Below are positions 16,763 through 29,599 of a stretch of DNA of 64,000 nt, in pieces (positions within the stretch are counted from its first letter, which is position 1; each line of letters opens with the position of its first letter). The stretch covers positions 628,001 to 692,000 of the forward strand of contig CM035321.1 in the NCBI GenBank assembly GCA_000497125.2, read 5' to 3'. The notes beneath the pieces were generated by a model. It worked only from the letters and a program-made list of their open reading frames with translations. It was not told the DNA's origin and did no database searches. Position numbers and translations under genes: made by a program. The DNA comes from Spironucleus salmonicida. Taxonomy: Eukaryota; Fornicata; Diplomonadida; Hexamitidae.

Positions 16763-16773
16763 TATACTATATA
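16763..16773 (-). promoter_or_regulatory. TATATAGTATA element upstream of the 573-aa gene
   Basis: On the minus strand the sequence reads TATATAGTATA and ends about 25 bp before ATG 16737. The same 11-mer occurs upstream of the peroxiredoxin, Rab, microprotein and tRNA genes, in the transcription direction each time. Confidence 0.55.
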
Positions 16774-17615
16774 TAGGCTGAACGTGGTCGCGGAATGCGA
16801 GACTCCGATTGGGGCGCTCGCTGCGAGAAATTGCTTGTGCAGATAGTGCATCGGGCCCAGCCGAGCGCAGTATCTTGAGGCTAAGCTGATGAAAATATGG
16901 GCGTGCAGCTTGATACGCATTAAAGCCTTAGGGTAAATGCAGATTCGCTGAACGAACAACATAGGCGTTTGCCTGGGTTCCGGTATCACCGCTTCCGCTG
17001 GAATCGACAATAAGTTAACAGGGGCGGCACAGGTCGGTAGAAAGATTCAAACCGTCTGGACAATCGTTACTCTCAATATTCTGCAGCAACTCGAGTTTAA
17101 GAGAGCTATCATTATTAAGAGTCAAACCCTTCGCCGACTTTGTTACTTAGCACGCATGCAGCACACTTTATGAGATTTGATACTATCGGGATATTGTGCT
17201 CAGCCGCCTTGTGCAGGTTTAGACCTCATGCTACTTTATGCATTTCGAATATCAGCAGGAAGATGCTTAGATATTCTATAGCAATCATTTATTTTCCGAT
17301 AGTGCCCTTGGAACAGATATGTAAAGACTTTCGGCCTTATAATGTTTAAACAGTATAGTTTCTACTATAAATTGTGAACAATGTGCGCAATAAATTTTAG
17401 TTATAATAAAGAATTGGCATTATATCTATCAAATAAAACTTTACATTTAATATTTTAATATTAGGTAATATCTTTACTGCCACTAGAATAAAGAAACTGT
17501 TGCCCGCCTTAACCAATATTATAATAAATACTACGTGCTAATACGCACAATCATTTACCGTAAATTCAACTTAATAAAACTCAGTATGTTGTTGCAATTA
17601 TACTGAGTCTCCAAA
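16774..17615. other. Intergenic region beyond the 573-aa gene
   Basis: Moderately GC-rich to about 17350, then AT-rich. Open frames exist on both strands (plus from about 17140, minus around 17200-17690), but none is convincing. Confidence 0.4.
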
Positions 17616-17753
17616 ATGGATAGACTCGGATTTTCTGTAATTTTAAATTTGGAGCGAAAGAAACATAGCTAAGACCACCATGCGGGGTGTCTCCCCAGCG
17701 AACTGATGGCATCCCCATATACTATAGACGACGAATTTGATGTGACTATTTGA
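17616..17753 (+). CDS. Possible small protein, 45 aa
   Basis: ATG 17616 follows CCAAA and the frame ends at TGA 17751, with one TAA read as Gln. The peptide is charged and balanced, ending TIDDEFDVTI. Two minus-strand frames over the same bases are also open (one of 81 codons from 17826), so the coding strand is not certain. Confidence 0.4.
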
Positions 17754-18099
17754 GCTGAATTACTAATTTTATTTACTCCAGCAAATATTTTATCCTTAAA
17801 TAAATAGAGCGGTTCCCTAATAACATATGTTTGAAATAAAATTACATGATCTTAGTCGGTAAATTAATTATCATAAGTCTAGATAAGTTTTGACGCTGAT
17901 ATGATACCTTCTAAAACTATGTAATAATACGACAGTCTTTTATAAAATATTTTTATTTAATAGTTAGAATATTTATAATGATATACAAAAAAGTAGTTTA
18001 TATTAAAATTCAATGGTTTCTTATACACAACATAAAGTTTCTTAGTTTAATTTATTCTACAGAATCATATTTTATGAATTATAATTATATCGAGAATAA

Positions 18100-18465
18100 A
18101 TGCGCAGAAGGAAATATTTTGCACCTAAGCAAGCCCCATCTAAATACATAACTCCTCCGCCTGATAATTCACCTGCATCAGTAAAAGCAATATTTTGGAA
18201 AAAGAGAGCATTATATGCTAGAGCGGCATGTGAACTCTCTAATACTCTCTCATAATAGAATCCTAACATATTTGAATTTAATGACAAACATATAGAAAAC
18301 TTTTATGACAATGAAGTATTAATTGAAATTTAACTTTTGGGTATACCTCTTTAATAGAAACTTCGAGCTAGTCTTTTCTAGTTAAACTAACTAAAAAAAA
18401 GGCAGACATTATTACAGAATACTACAATTGTATTCTTACTAGGAAAATAATTGTAATTTTAATGA
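18100..18465 (+). CDS. Hypothetical protein, 121 aa
   Basis: ATG 18100 to TGA 18463 with many TAR codons. The N-terminus is basic (MRRRKYFAPK), followed by a Pro-rich stretch (ITPPPDNSP) and a helical region (RALYARAACELSNTL). The C-terminal half is Leu/Gln-rich. The composition argues for a real gene; no family is recognised. The minus-strand frame opposite (18072-18287) looks like a shadow. Confidence 0.65.
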
Positions 18466-19029
18466 TGATGAAACGTTGTAAGGGCTAGTTTAGCTATTAT
18501 GAGTGAGTAATAACTATAACAGTTAAATTTTATAATTAAGTATTAAAGGGTGCTATTATTAATATAAAAGGATGATTGAAATAATGTTTATATTTTAATC
18601 CAAAATTAATATATTTTTTGATATTATGTATACTTATATTTCAAATTTCAATTTTATGAAGTTAAGTAATAATGATTACTATTTATTTGTAAATTTACTG
18701 ATCATTGCATTTGATAATAATATTATCAAGCATTCTAAATAAACTATTAGCAATATAAGTTTTAGACTCAAATCAATCTAACTATAATTTTTTCACGTGA
18801 TTACAATGACGCATCACTCTATCTAAAAATTAATAAACTAAATCTTATAACCGTCCACACAATCAATAATTCAAGCCAAATTTTGTCTTCCAATAATCAT
18901 TCTACAAGTTAACTTTAAAAAAATTTAATTCACTATAACTTTAATTTCTGAAAACAAAAAAATAAAATACTATTTTTATATATAAATTAGATATTTCTCA
19001 AAACTACAAGTCCATTTTTATACTAAAAT
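18466..19029. other. AT-rich intergenic region
   Basis: AT-rich with no supported feature. Confidence 0.45.
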
Positions 19030-19690
19030 CCACAAATCTATATATGAAAAGGCTGACACGCCTTGCTGTCAAGTACCCAATTGTGTCCATGCTCGACTTC
19101 CACAATAGGCAATCTATCTCCTTTATAAAAACCAAAATACAGTCGTTGCTTTCCAACCAAAAAGTCATAAATTGCGAGATCGTAATTGTTGAGAAAAACT
19201 CAACCAGGTTCCCGATCAATCACAGAAATCGTCGAGGTAGACCAGCTCTACTCGTCACCAGGGATCAAGTACATTTCGCACCAATGGTCGCTGAGCTGCA
19301 TGTTTTGCAACCGCCGCCGAGAAGGATAGGGCCATGAAGTGCTGAAGTGATCAGTTCAGTTTGTCGTTGTCGCAGCGAAGTCACGGTTGCTTTGCCCAGC
19401 AGCTCCGCCAAAACTTCTAGGGTGTTGAGTAAATTTGGTCTTTCTTTAGACTTCAACTGTGTAATCATACCATGGCAGAGTCCATTTAGGGTTTTTTCTG
19501 AGCGGGTACTGATGAAAAAGTCGTCGAATATTATTATAGGACGAAGTACTAAAATGATAATTTTTGGGTGAGGAACATGTTCCAATAAGTGAAAATTGAG
19601 ATTATTGATACATACTTGATTCATCATCCGTATATGGATAACGACTATTTTATCAGCTAGATCCTCATTCCCAAACGGAAATAATAAGTA
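19030..19690 (-). pseudogene. Broken gene, possibly transglutaminase-like
   Basis: Three minus-strand pieces look coding but cannot be joined in one frame. The first (about 19690 to 19265) contains NEDLADKIVVIHIRMMNQ before its first ATG and ends at TGA. The second, in another frame, has DHWCEMYLIPGDE and continues after an in-frame TGA with NNYDLAIYDFLVGKQ and EHGHNWVLDSKAC. The H-W-C-E segment recalls the His-Trp-x-Glu step of transglutaminase-like folds, but the match is weak. A frameshift plus a TGA, and coding sequence upstream of any ATG, suggest decay. An intron or assembly error is the alternative. Confidence 0.4.
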
Positions 19691-21730
19691 ACTTTAATTT
19701 ATTATAATAATGTATAATAATAATTTAGTTTTAAAATGCGTTCGATCTAATTTATAAGTAATATTAAAGTGTGCTGATGACTAATCGATAATATTTTGAA
19801 TATAGTAATTATTGGGTGGTTATTTATTAATATCTAATTATTATTAGGGCATAGTTAATTATCTGCAATTAATTAACTCTGAAATAATTAATTATTATAT
19901 AATTCAAATAATATTAAACTTATTCTACTTTCAATATCTATTGTATACAATTTATTCTTGTTATCTTCGATCTGAATACATATTTCATTTCCTAGGTAAG
20001 GGCTAATCTACACTCAACGATATAATATTACCATACCTTATACTCATTAAACTTTAATTAATGTGTAAAATAATCTTAACTTTTACGCATACCTTATGTC
20101 ATTCACACTAGACAGTCATAGATGTCCTTTAAGTTAAAAGTAAATAACATATCAATTATAAATAAAATAGGTTAAATTACTTCTAAAATCAGGATAATTT
20201 ATGTAAAATATTTAATATCAATATTATGTAACAATATTTTAGATACAATTGTAATAAAAAATAGATTTTTTATTGACAAATTCTAAATCACACTATTATA
20301 TTTCAAATTATAGGAATATAAAGGCATCTGTATTAAATTTAACATGAAATTTATGCTCATTTTGGAATATTACATAACTAAATTTTAATAATATCAACTA
20401 AAGGCATTTTAATAACTAAATAAACTGTCAACTATCACTAAATGGTCATTAATAAATTTATACTATAAGTAGACAATTTCTATTATTCTTTAAATTAATC
20501 TCATTCTATTAATTTTACCATAACTATCTAATATTATTATGAACATATTACATCAGTTATGTTCAAACATCTAGATTATTGTAGATTTACTTTATCAAAC
20601 ATATCTAAGTTATTGTATTTGATTTTTTTTTGTAATTAGTATCTTGCCTAACTGTTAATTTTCATTCATTAAATATATTTTAACAAGTAAGAAGTATTTA
20701 ATAATAATTAGTCAAATTTATTGTACACTATATGATATTAAAGTACATAAATTACATTTCAGGACCTTAATTACATTCAAACTAATTTATATGTTATAAT
20801 TTATCTGACACCAAATAATAAAAAAAATTATTCCATACTAGGTTGTATCAATTTATCTAAATAATATTCAATTAAAGAAAATAATTTATATATCATTAGT
20901 TACAAAAAAAAGTATCAAACTGAATTAATTAGTTAGTTAAGGATCTAAATAATTATTAATTGAAGAATTATTATAATTGGAAATTAAAACGTTGAAATAC
21001 ATATAGAAATTGAAATGAAATTGATAGTTAAGACGATAATAAAAAGTTAAATATAATAACTCATCAAAATGTAATATATATCAAATTGTGATGATAAAGT
21101 TGTTGTGATTTAATAATAGAGTTTAGGAATGCAAAATTTTCAATTTTTTAAAGGCTATATAATGCTAAAACTTAACTCTAAAGTTTATAGGATTATGAAT
21201 CCTTTGTGCAGAGAAAACATATAAACCTTATTTTGTATCTACTCATTTTCAAGTATACATTTAATAATTGTGTAATGAGTTGATTTCAAATAGTATAATA
21301 ATGAGTAAATATGGTTTGAAAGATACAGTAAGTTTATTTGTAAGAATAATCCAAATTTATTTATCTATGAAAAAATTGGTTTTATTATCAAAAAGATAGA
21401 TTATACAAAAATAAATAATATTAAAATAACTTTTTGTTAAGTTAGCATGGTAATAATTGATCTAAGATTTACTAGTTATTATTATCATTTATAAGTTCTT
21501 GTTTTATTGTTATGTAATATCAGAGTCAAATTTATCAGTATTTTATTTCTATTTACACTAATTTATATCAAGAATCACAATATACCAAAGCTTTATTTCT
21601 TTCTTGTAGAAAACACTATTGATAAGAATCAATTGATATAAAAGCAAATATGATAGTATTAAAAAATGTTTTAGTTTTAATTAATGTGATATTGTATTAA
21701 ATATAAAAAATAAGTCAATAAGAGGAAACA
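19691..21730. other. Long AT-rich region
   Basis: Two kilobases of very AT-rich DNA. One open frame of 111 codons (21301-21636, plus) exists, but its product is almost only Ile, Leu, Lys, Gln, Tyr, Phe and Ser, as translated AT-rich noise would be. I do not call it. Confidence 0.45.
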
Positions 21731-21988
21731 TCAGATCATACTTATAACTCGAATAATTTAATCTATTATCGTATCATCATTATTTTTCCAATATGGCTTG
21801 TTTTATCCAATCTTATTCAATTTCGATTTAATATTATTGTATTATCTTTTAAGTTAACGTTCATTCCCATATTTAACGCGCTATGCTACTTATTTCCAGC
21901 TTATTCTTCCATTACTACAAGTAGCTCTTTTTACTTCGTACATCATTTCTTTAACCTCAATATTACTCCATTAATGATACTTGTTCAT
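21731..21988 (-). CDS. Small Myb/SANT-like domain protein, 85 aa
   Basis: Minus strand, ATG 21988 to TGA 21731. It is a clear paralogue of the 85-aa protein at 48787-49044: both start MNKYH, share W-S-N, then NGRISWKQVA, KYG, and QLKRQYNNIK, and have equal length. The two tryptophans about 24 residues apart and the Q-x-K-R-x-Y-N third helix fit a single Myb/SANT repeat, so DNA binding is likely. TAA/TAG occur at conserved Gln positions. Confidence 0.8.
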
Positions 21989-22842
21989 TATAAATTTTAT
22001 TAAAATGATAATAAAATCATTTAGTTTATAATTATTTTATTATAGTAATATGATTTATTTTAATATGAAGAGATTAATAATTTAATATTTTATATATTAT
22101 GATAATTTATTAATTATGGTTTGTATAGTTTTATTTTCTTCTCATTTTATTAAATATCAAAGATAAAGAAATGCAAATATTGTAAACCTCAATAATGTTT
22201 TTCAATATCATATAAAAATAATCAAAATAATTAAAAACAAACAAATAAGTTTACTCTATCATATTGATTACGGTATATAATTTTTCAATACAGCGAGTAT
22301 CTGAAAATATATATTATATTTTTATCATTTCTAAGTAAAATTCACTGATAAAGTTACATTAGTTTTTAGGATATTAAATTTAAATATGATGGTTATATAA
22401 TATTGCTAACCAATTTATGATTATCAGATTGTTAATCATAAAAAATTGTATAAGATATCATTAATTCAAAATATAATAAAGATAGTGTAATATTATAGTT
22501 CATTGATAAATATCTACATAATCTTACAATATTTTAAGGTTATTATCACTTGACTATCAAATCTAATTGCACAGCTCCAAGACTTAATATTTAACTCCTA
22601 TATTTATTAGTTTATATTATATTTTACAGAATTTTGTTATTGATAGAATAGTCTATAATCTCATATTTCTGAACATTCAATCATTACAATACACTAATTA
22701 AAGTTCTTTATCTCAATAAACGTTAAAAATATATAATTTCCATAGCAAATCTTTAAATTTAACCAAAATTCTTCCAATCACCATGTTTAAAAAATAAAAT
22801 TATGAATTTAGCTTAACTTCATTTATTATTCATTCAGCAGCA
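21989..22842. other. AT-rich intergenic region
   Basis: AT-rich with no supported feature. Confidence 0.45.
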
Positions 22843-23187
22843 TCAGTCCACTTTTGCATAAATGATAACTGACGGATCTCCCCATTCGAAAATGCTCATC
22901 CAGTTTTTGTTTATGTAGTATCTCATAGCTAAATCAACATACGTAAACGGTGCTGGGCACGCAATTTTGCTTATGATTTGGTTCCTACTTGAGCTATATT
23001 CTGCACCAGTCGCGTTGCCTACGTTTTCTTCCAACTGCTCACGTCCTTATGCCCCGCGCAAAGCCCATTATTATTTCAAAAGCGCTATCTACGCAGCCTG
23101 CTGGTCAGCTCTGAACTACAGTTCTGCACACTCTTACACTGCCAGCCGGAGTGTGCCCAGCAATTCTTAATTTAGCAACTCGTTCAT
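22843..23187 (-). CDS. Member of a new two-gene family (RYYI proteins), 114 aa
   Basis: Minus strand, ATG 23187 to TGA 22843, with several TAR codons. The N-terminal 50 residues form a Gln/Leu-rich coiled-coil-like helix (VQECAELQFRADQQAAQI). The C-terminal 38 residues (from APFTYVDLAMRYYI) align with PFEFVELSTRYYI of the protein at 42601-42963, including Trp, IF and GD positions, and the N-termini also match in length and AVQEC/AAKQEC. The function is unknown. A variant of the TAGTATATA element lies just upstream. A decayed NSUN2 fragment follows upstream, the same order as at 42.6-43.7 kb. Confidence 0.75.
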
Positions 23188-23324
23188 TCTGCTTTATATA
23201 TATATATTATTATATACTAAATAGTAGAATAATTTCGATCTTTAGTTTCTGCAAAATACTAATTCGAGCGGTCCCAACTGCGCGTATTTGCTGATTCAGA
23301 CGCGCCCGGCATTTTCCTCCGATC

Positions 23325-23640
23325 GAATTCCGCGATTTCCAGCCACTCGAAAGCGAGCGATTCCGGCGCGTTCCGACTCGCTCGACCCGCTTCGTCTCAA
23401 GGCATCAGAAAGCTCCCGTAGGCCATTATATCACTACGCTCCAATTCGCTCAGCAGGAGGCATAAATTCGACGCAATTCGGCAAATGACGTTCCCGTGGA
23501 AGCGCTATGTGCGGTAATGCCGCCGTTATGATTTTCGGTATGTGATATAACGAATGGGCAGCGGCCAGTTCGAAAGTTGATGCAAATGCAATTGTTGCTG
23601 CAAGCGCGAACTGCGCCGATTGCGAGGTTTCCAGGCGCTG
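23325..23640 (-). pseudogene. Decayed fragment of NSUN2
   Basis: Blocks here match the 3' part of the intact NSUN2 gene (about 43335-43660) in the same orientation: GCGATTCYGGCGCG, TCAGAAAGCTC, CGACKCAATTCGG followed by AAATGACGTTCC, GATGTGATATAAC-like, and AACTGCGCCGAT with GCGAGGTTTCC. Between them are insertions, deletions and substitutions, so no frame survives. It sits next to the RYYI gene exactly as NSUN2 sits next to the RYYI paralogue at 42.6 kb. Confidence 0.7.
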
Positions 23641-23652
23641 CAAATGTGGCGT

Positions 23653-23907
23653 ATGGTGTATAATAATGATTTAAAGGCTGTTTGTAGCAGATAATTATTT
23701 CTCGTATTTGGCCGATTGCAGCGTAAAAGGCTCGTGTTTTAGCTAATGTTGGTGGTATTTATTGCTTAGTTACGTGCTAGCGTTCGCTACTTGTTTGTGT
23801 AGGGCATTTAGATGGTAGGGAAAGCTTTTTCAGATATAGATTGTGTTTTAGTCATATATATGATTGGATTTGCAGTATTTTTCTAGTTTGTACAGCAATG
23901 GGTTTGA
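23653..23907 (+). CDS. Possible small membrane protein, 84 aa
   Basis: ATG 23653 to TGA 23905 with four TAG/TAA codons. The C-terminus has one hydrophobic segment (CVLVIYMIGFAVFF). It adjoins NSUN2-derived decayed sequence, has no relatives in the window and may be chance. Confidence 0.3.
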
Positions 23908-24454
23908 ATTGTAATTAGTAAAAATTGATATCGCAGTTATCTGGCAAATTTGTGTTGGCGCTACAAAGATAAGTTAAAGTGCTAAATATTTTATAATAAT
24001 AATTATTATGTTGTTATATTTATAATTCAATCAAGTTGTAAATAGCAATTCAGTAAATTAGATTATTAATTTTTTACTTAATGAGGTAGTAATATCACAC
24101 AATAATAGTAGTATTTGCATTTAAATTTGAGGATAATCATCACATTTATGTATAGAAATTATTACTCTAATTTTTATTTACCGTTATAAATGTAATATTT
24201 ATAAAATACTAGCCTAAAACTTAATTAATAACAAATAATAATGATATTCAATTAGATTTGATATCTTTATGCAGTTGGCAATAATGTTATCATAAATTGA
24301 GTATAAACGAACCAATCTACATTATTGCGTGTTGACAACACATCTTAATATTTATTGCTTTTAGCGTTAAAGCTTTATAATTTATAAAAATCTATACATT
24401 GAAATACTAATTTCTCGTAAAAATAAATAAATCCAATAAATACATAGTTAAGTA
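23908..24454. other. AT-rich intergenic region
   Basis: AT-rich flank downstream of CRMP-B. I see no gene. Confidence 0.45.
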
Positions 24455-25483
24455 TCACTTTTTGCTCTTCTTGATGAAGTAGTAGGCAAGGCCACCACCA
24501 ACGGCGCCGACGACCACCAAGACTGCGATTACGATGCCGGTGATTGCACCACCAGAGAGCTTGTTGGCTGTAACTGTTTGGAAGCAGAACTCGCCAACCT
24601 TTTCGGAGCCCTTTTCGCACGTCTCGCACTTTGCTGCATCAAGCACATATCCCGGGAGGCAGGCACCGCACGTGGTTGGGTCTTTTGCTGTACATTTAGT
24701 CGCTGCAAAGTCGTAATTGGCGGTATCGACACAGCCGGTGCATGCATCAGGGGTTCCAGCTATACAGGTGCACAGTTTGTCTGTACATTTGTTGGCGTCT
24801 GGGGTAGGAACGGGTGGGGCAGTGCAGGTACGGCAGTTCTTACTAGTGGCTCCACAGCTACACGCGGTCGTCTGAGCAGTATTTCCACATTCAACTGCAG
24901 CATCATTTACACACGCCTAGTTTACTTTCAATCCGGCGCACGCAGCCATACAGATCTAGTCGGTTGACATCTCGTTACCAACTACGCACGTAGTGCATTT
25001 CGCCAAGCTGGTGCAGGTCAAACACTTGGTATCGCAGTTTTAGCATTTGTTGCCGGTTGGGAGAATGTCGCAAAACTTAGCCCCAGTGCATGGAGTCTTT
25101 TCATCGCACTCATTCTTATCACATTTCGCGTTCTTTAAGAAAAAGTCGGCATTGCATTCCGTACACGTATCAGCTGCAGTACACGTCTTGCAGTTTTCAG
25201 GACAGGCAGTGCACGTGTTGGCGCTAAGCATAAAGCCGTCGTTGCAAACTGTACACGTATCAGCCGCAGTACAGGTTTTACAACCTGCTGAACATGCAGT
25301 GCAGGCATTAGCCGCAAGAATGAAGCTGGGCTTGCAGGCTGTGCAGGTTCCAAGCGTGGTGGGTGCGCAGGTAATGCAATCCGCAACGGTGCACTTGAGG
25401 CAGGTCTGAGCAACAGAAGTCGCCTCGGTGGGGCATACAAATCCGGCAGGGCAAGCTACTTCAGTTGTACAAGTATCGGCCAT
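24455..25483 (-). CDS. Cysteine-rich membrane protein CRMP-B, 342 aa
   Basis: Minus strand, ATG 25483 (MADTC) to TGA 24455. TAA at 25040 and two TAG codons further on are Gln. CxxC pairs run along the ectodomain, followed by [15 protein letters not shown], a Gly/Val membrane segment and KKSKK. No signal peptide is present: the upstream frame has no ATG before a stop. It is the inverted paralogue of CRMP-C at 50588, with similarity through the whole gene and about 380 bp upstream. The CRMP-A-like 100-bp block seen in CRMP-C is absent here, where the sequence is diverged and less GC-rich. Confidence 0.9.
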
Positions 25484-25865
25484 TTTGAGGGAGCGTGAAT
25501 TCGGATCTTTAGAAGCCAAATTTAGCAACCACTCCAATACCGAGAATATACTGAGTTAGTGGTACAGGTTCAAAGATCGGAATGGCTAATAATTCCCGCA
25601 ATATTGTAATATACAAATATTAAAAAAGGAAAGATTTCTTTACTCACTAAATGTTATATTATCAGTATTTATTGAAACTGTTTTTGTCATACGATATTTT
25701 GGTGTTCGGAGCGAAATGCGCCAGGAGGCATACCTTGCTCATTCTACCAAAACTTATTTTTACACGCTATCGAGTTAGGTATATCTATATTATTAATTAA
25801 CAAGAGTTTCTGTTTCTTATTGTATTAAATATCGGTACAGTAGAGTATAATTTCACCGTATTATA
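25484..25865 (-). promoter_or_regulatory. Conserved upstream region of CRMP-B
   Basis: This noncoding flank is the reverse complement of 50205-50587 upstream of CRMP-C. Similarity includes the core GTGTTCGGAGCGAAATGCG and CAGGAGGCATACC (near 25710-25735) and stops abruptly near 25865. Its retention beside both genes suggests a promoter or control region duplicated with the gene, although simple recent duplication would look the same. Confidence 0.5.
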
Positions 25866-27737
25866 ACTGCAATGAAGATTAATTATCGCGGATAAAAATT
25901 TATCAGCTTCGTATTATTCTATTATTTTATCATAATTAACAGATGTTTAGTTTTTTAATTTTAATTTAGGAATTCTACATTAATGATGATAATATTTATT
26001 AATAATAGTAGTAAAATATTAATTAATTATAATTATCATATTATTATAATAGCTTTGAATTTTTTAATTTATAACAACTATTTTATATTACAACAAAATA
26101 TAATTTGAATTCCTTAGTCAAATAAATCGTAGAAATCATAAATTTAAGATAATTCATGTGGTTAATAAACAATATTGTTTTCTTAAATACACTATTTATT
26201 ACTGAATAATTATAATTTTATGTGATACAAAAATATTCTTAAAAAATTAAAAATAGAATTATGTAATTGTAAACTAAGTGATAATACTCGTAGGTTTTCT
26301 AGGTATATAGTAACAAAAGCTTTTTATAAGTAAATAACTTGTTAAAGCCAAACTAAAAGCGATAAGATAATAAGTAATTTTATAGTCTTTAATTTAATAT
26401 ATTATTAAATATCCCAACGTTCATGACCTGTGACCATACTAACTGATAATATTTTATTATTTTAATTTCAAATTTTATAAGAGGAAAATAATTTTAATGG
26501 ATTTCATTATAATTATTTAAATATTTAGATCACAAAAATTATTCTAAGATATTAAATTTTAATTGCAATCATTTTTATATACATAAGTCTTAACATTTTG
26601 ATTTTGAATAAATTCCATTTATTTTGATAAAAATAACTATAGATTCAAAATAAGTTTATTATATAAGTAGATAAATAAATCTAGTTGCTGAAAATGATTT
26701 TTATGCGTATATTTACATTTATAATTGTATAAAACTAAGAAATTATTAAATAAAATCTTACAAAACTATGCGAATTTAAAAAAGTGTAAATTTGATTAAA
26801 TATGTGATAGACACTATGAAACACAATACTAACAAACATATCATTTAATATTTATAAAATTACTCTTAGTTATCTTAAAAATTATTAGTTATTATAATTG
26901 TTATAATTTTAAACTATTTCAATCTAATTTTTATTTACTGATTTCTGCAACATAATAAATTAATATTGAATAAAATTTAAAAATGATAATTATTAACACG
27001 CATCAATGCAAGATTGATATTTAGTGTCTCTTTAACAAATCAAACAATATTCTGTGTCCATAATATTAAGAAACAATAAAAACCAATAGGTTTGCTACAA
27101 ATTCTTTTTATACAATAAATATCATTATTGCTATACAAGAAACCAATCGGCCCCTAATATATCAAAAAAACTTAATAAACGAATAATTAATAATAACAAA
27201 ACTTTTTGTAAATTGCAATTAAACTTATGAGTAAGTAATAAATTTTGATAAAATTATTAATATGAAATGAATATTATTGTAATACTAAATAATTTTAACA
27301 AAAAAACATAATGCTAATAGAGTTATTTAAATATTCTATAGTAAACAAATCAATTAGAGACCAAAAACCTATCATACTAATAAGTTAAAATACTAAATTT
27401 ACAGCAATAACAAAGAAATACCTAATTATGACTACAAATGGAAATTCTAGATCAAATAATGTCATTTACATAATATCGAAGCAAAGCTAAACATCCCATT
27501 TATCTGAAATTCTAATACATGTAAAATACAATTCTAACCTTAATCCATAACGCTTACAGCGAACTTACTACAACTATTCATCACATACCATAAACCTACC
27601 CACAAAATTCTACAGTTCATTTTTGTTCGAAATATATTATTATATAATATTACCTATATTTATCTTAAAGAAAAACAAATTTTATAACTCTTTTTCCATC
27701 AATCACCCAATTATCGTAATAAACTGATTAGACATAA
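25866..27737. other. AT-rich region with ambiguous open frames
   Basis: Mostly AT-rich noise. At 27040-27591 the minus strand is open for 184 codons from ATG 27591, with a natural first third (MVCDEQLQQVRCKRYG) and a hydrophobic remainder. The plus strand is also open from ATG at about 27431 (MTTNGNSRSNN) to near 27730. The two overlap, and I cannot decide which, if either, is a gene. Confidence 0.4.
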
Positions 27738-29276
27738 ATGTTCAGCATGCTTCTGGCTGCATACCTGCCGCTAATCCAGCTTGAAGACTGTTTCCTGCCA
27801 ACGCAACTCATCGTGAACCCATCCGCTCGCACAATTATCGTGAACCTGAAGCCCCAAGCCTCCAATCTCGCGTGCAGCGTCATCGAAAAAGGCGTGCAGT
27901 TCGATCTGATTCTGAAGACTGCAACGGCTGAATACAAGCCTGTTTTCAGCCGCACGAAAACGTTCCAGTTCGGCGAAACTAATATTTTCGAGTTTTCGTC
28001 AACGGAGAGACTCGAACCCGTGACCATTGCGATTTTAACTTTGAATTCAATGACGCACTTCACCAAAGTACAAATCGGTAGTATCTAATAAGACACTTCA
28101 GTCCCAAATAACTGTTTCGACAACGTTTTGCTCAACTTAACAGAACACGTTGTACTGGTTATGCGGCCTACTGGTGTCTGCAACTTTTTGAGCAAGGGGA
28201 CAGTTACCGAAGTCCAGGTGCCATAGCTGCATTTAAGGAAGCACAGAGACAGCACGAACGGGTCGGTATTTCTAGCTGGGTTTTCGGACATCACTGGGGA
28301 GATCTAGGTAGAATTCGAAGATAAAATCAATTTTCATGAGATCAAGGATGGTCTGAGTCCAATTACGTAGGCTCATCTGCAGATTGAAATAAAAGATGTC
28401 GAATATGTAGTTAAGGATGTTGTAGACTAGATCGTTGGGTCGAAATTTGGATAATTTGGAACTAATTTCACCGCAATCACTGATGGCGATACCGTTTTGA
28501 TATTTTTTGCGCCTATATATAGCGTAATAGATTAAATTCGCGCATTATAGCTAACAAATTTTGTTATCTAGTTAGAATTGATTAAAAATCATACTCATGG
28601 TTAAATGATCGTTTCCTATAATAATATTGACCAATTTTTGGATTAAATGGTGTTTCACTGCTCTGATTCATGTTACGAAGATTTAGGCTCATTTGACAAT
28701 ATTTAAATAAATATAATCGGAATAAAAAACTCTTAAATTCATATTTTTTCTAACAATACTGTTGAATCTTTTAGATTATCAATTTTCCATACAGGTTAAA
28801 TTAGATTTATGGGTAGGTACCTGCAATTAATTATGGATTAATATAGACCAACTGAATATTCAACATTTACAGGACAAGAGATAGTAACAATTTCTATAAC
28901 AATGGATGTGGTTGGATAAGAGAAAGTGTCGTTTTAAACTCCTGATATTATGCTATCTCCAATAATCTAATATGTTAATCTTCCATGTATAGACTAACCT
29001 TGTTTTCAAATTAGAAACTAAATGATCAAAGAATTACCAAAGTCTATTACAGTAAAATTCTTTAGAAATGGTTAAACTGTCCCTTTTGATATGATGGTTT
29101 TAAGATATTCATCATAAATGGAGATCGATTATGTTAATTTTATAACAATTATTTCCATATAGGTGAATGTAGCTATTATTTGTGCTTCGATTTAGTTATA
29201 TATTGATATAAAATGTAAAAAGGCAAGTAGAAAATAAAGAATAATGAAAAAACCTGAAATAGATGATGTTATGTGA
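27738..29276 (+). CDS. Large type I membrane protein of unknown family, 512 aa
   Basis: One uninterrupted frame from ATG 27738 to TGA 29274 with roughly thirty TAA/TAG codons. The N-terminus is a signal peptide (MFSMLLAAYLPLIQL), followed by an ectodomain rich in beta-strand-like alternation with a few cysteines (NCFDNV, TGVCNF, CSDSC, PCIDQPC). A hydrophobic segment near residues 465-487 and a basic tail (KCKKASRKQR) end it. The 5' third is GC-richer than the rest. The decayed region at 29.6-31.0 kb may be a tandem relative. The protein at 36832 has the same architecture. I recognise no domain. Confidence 0.8.
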
Positions 29277-29599
29277 TCTATAAAGTTTATATATTAATCG
29301 TTAATACATTATTTTTATATGGATATTGTTCTAAATAGTATATATGAACTCTATTTTAGATATGAATTGAAGATAGTTTATATAATTAATTAAAATAACG
29401 AGGAATACTAATGTAAACTCTACATACAACGAGTTTACATTTGAATTATTATTAAAATCTTTATGAGTATACTAATATCAGAATCTGAATAGTTGTAATT
29501 TACTTTACAAAAGTATGTTTTATTCATAAATATTTTTATTAAGTAGTTTAATTTAATATGCACATACACCCAAAATTCTTCAAATTATCTTGACCAAGT
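29277..29599. other. AT-rich intergenic region
   Basis: AT-rich, no supported feature. Confidence 0.4.

Noticed and set aside
17581-17826. 81-codon minus-strand frame (MLLGNRSIYLRI start)
   Set aside because: It overlaps the plus-strand 45-codon frame, which has a better start context and more natural composition; kept only as an alternative.
21301-21636. 111-codon frame in AT-rich DNA
   Set aside because: The product is dominated by Ile, Leu, Lys, Gln, Tyr and Phe, which is what AT-rich noise encodes when TAR is Gln.
27040-27730. Overlapping long frames on both strands
   Set aside because: Both look partly coding and they exclude each other; without homology or expression data neither can be called.
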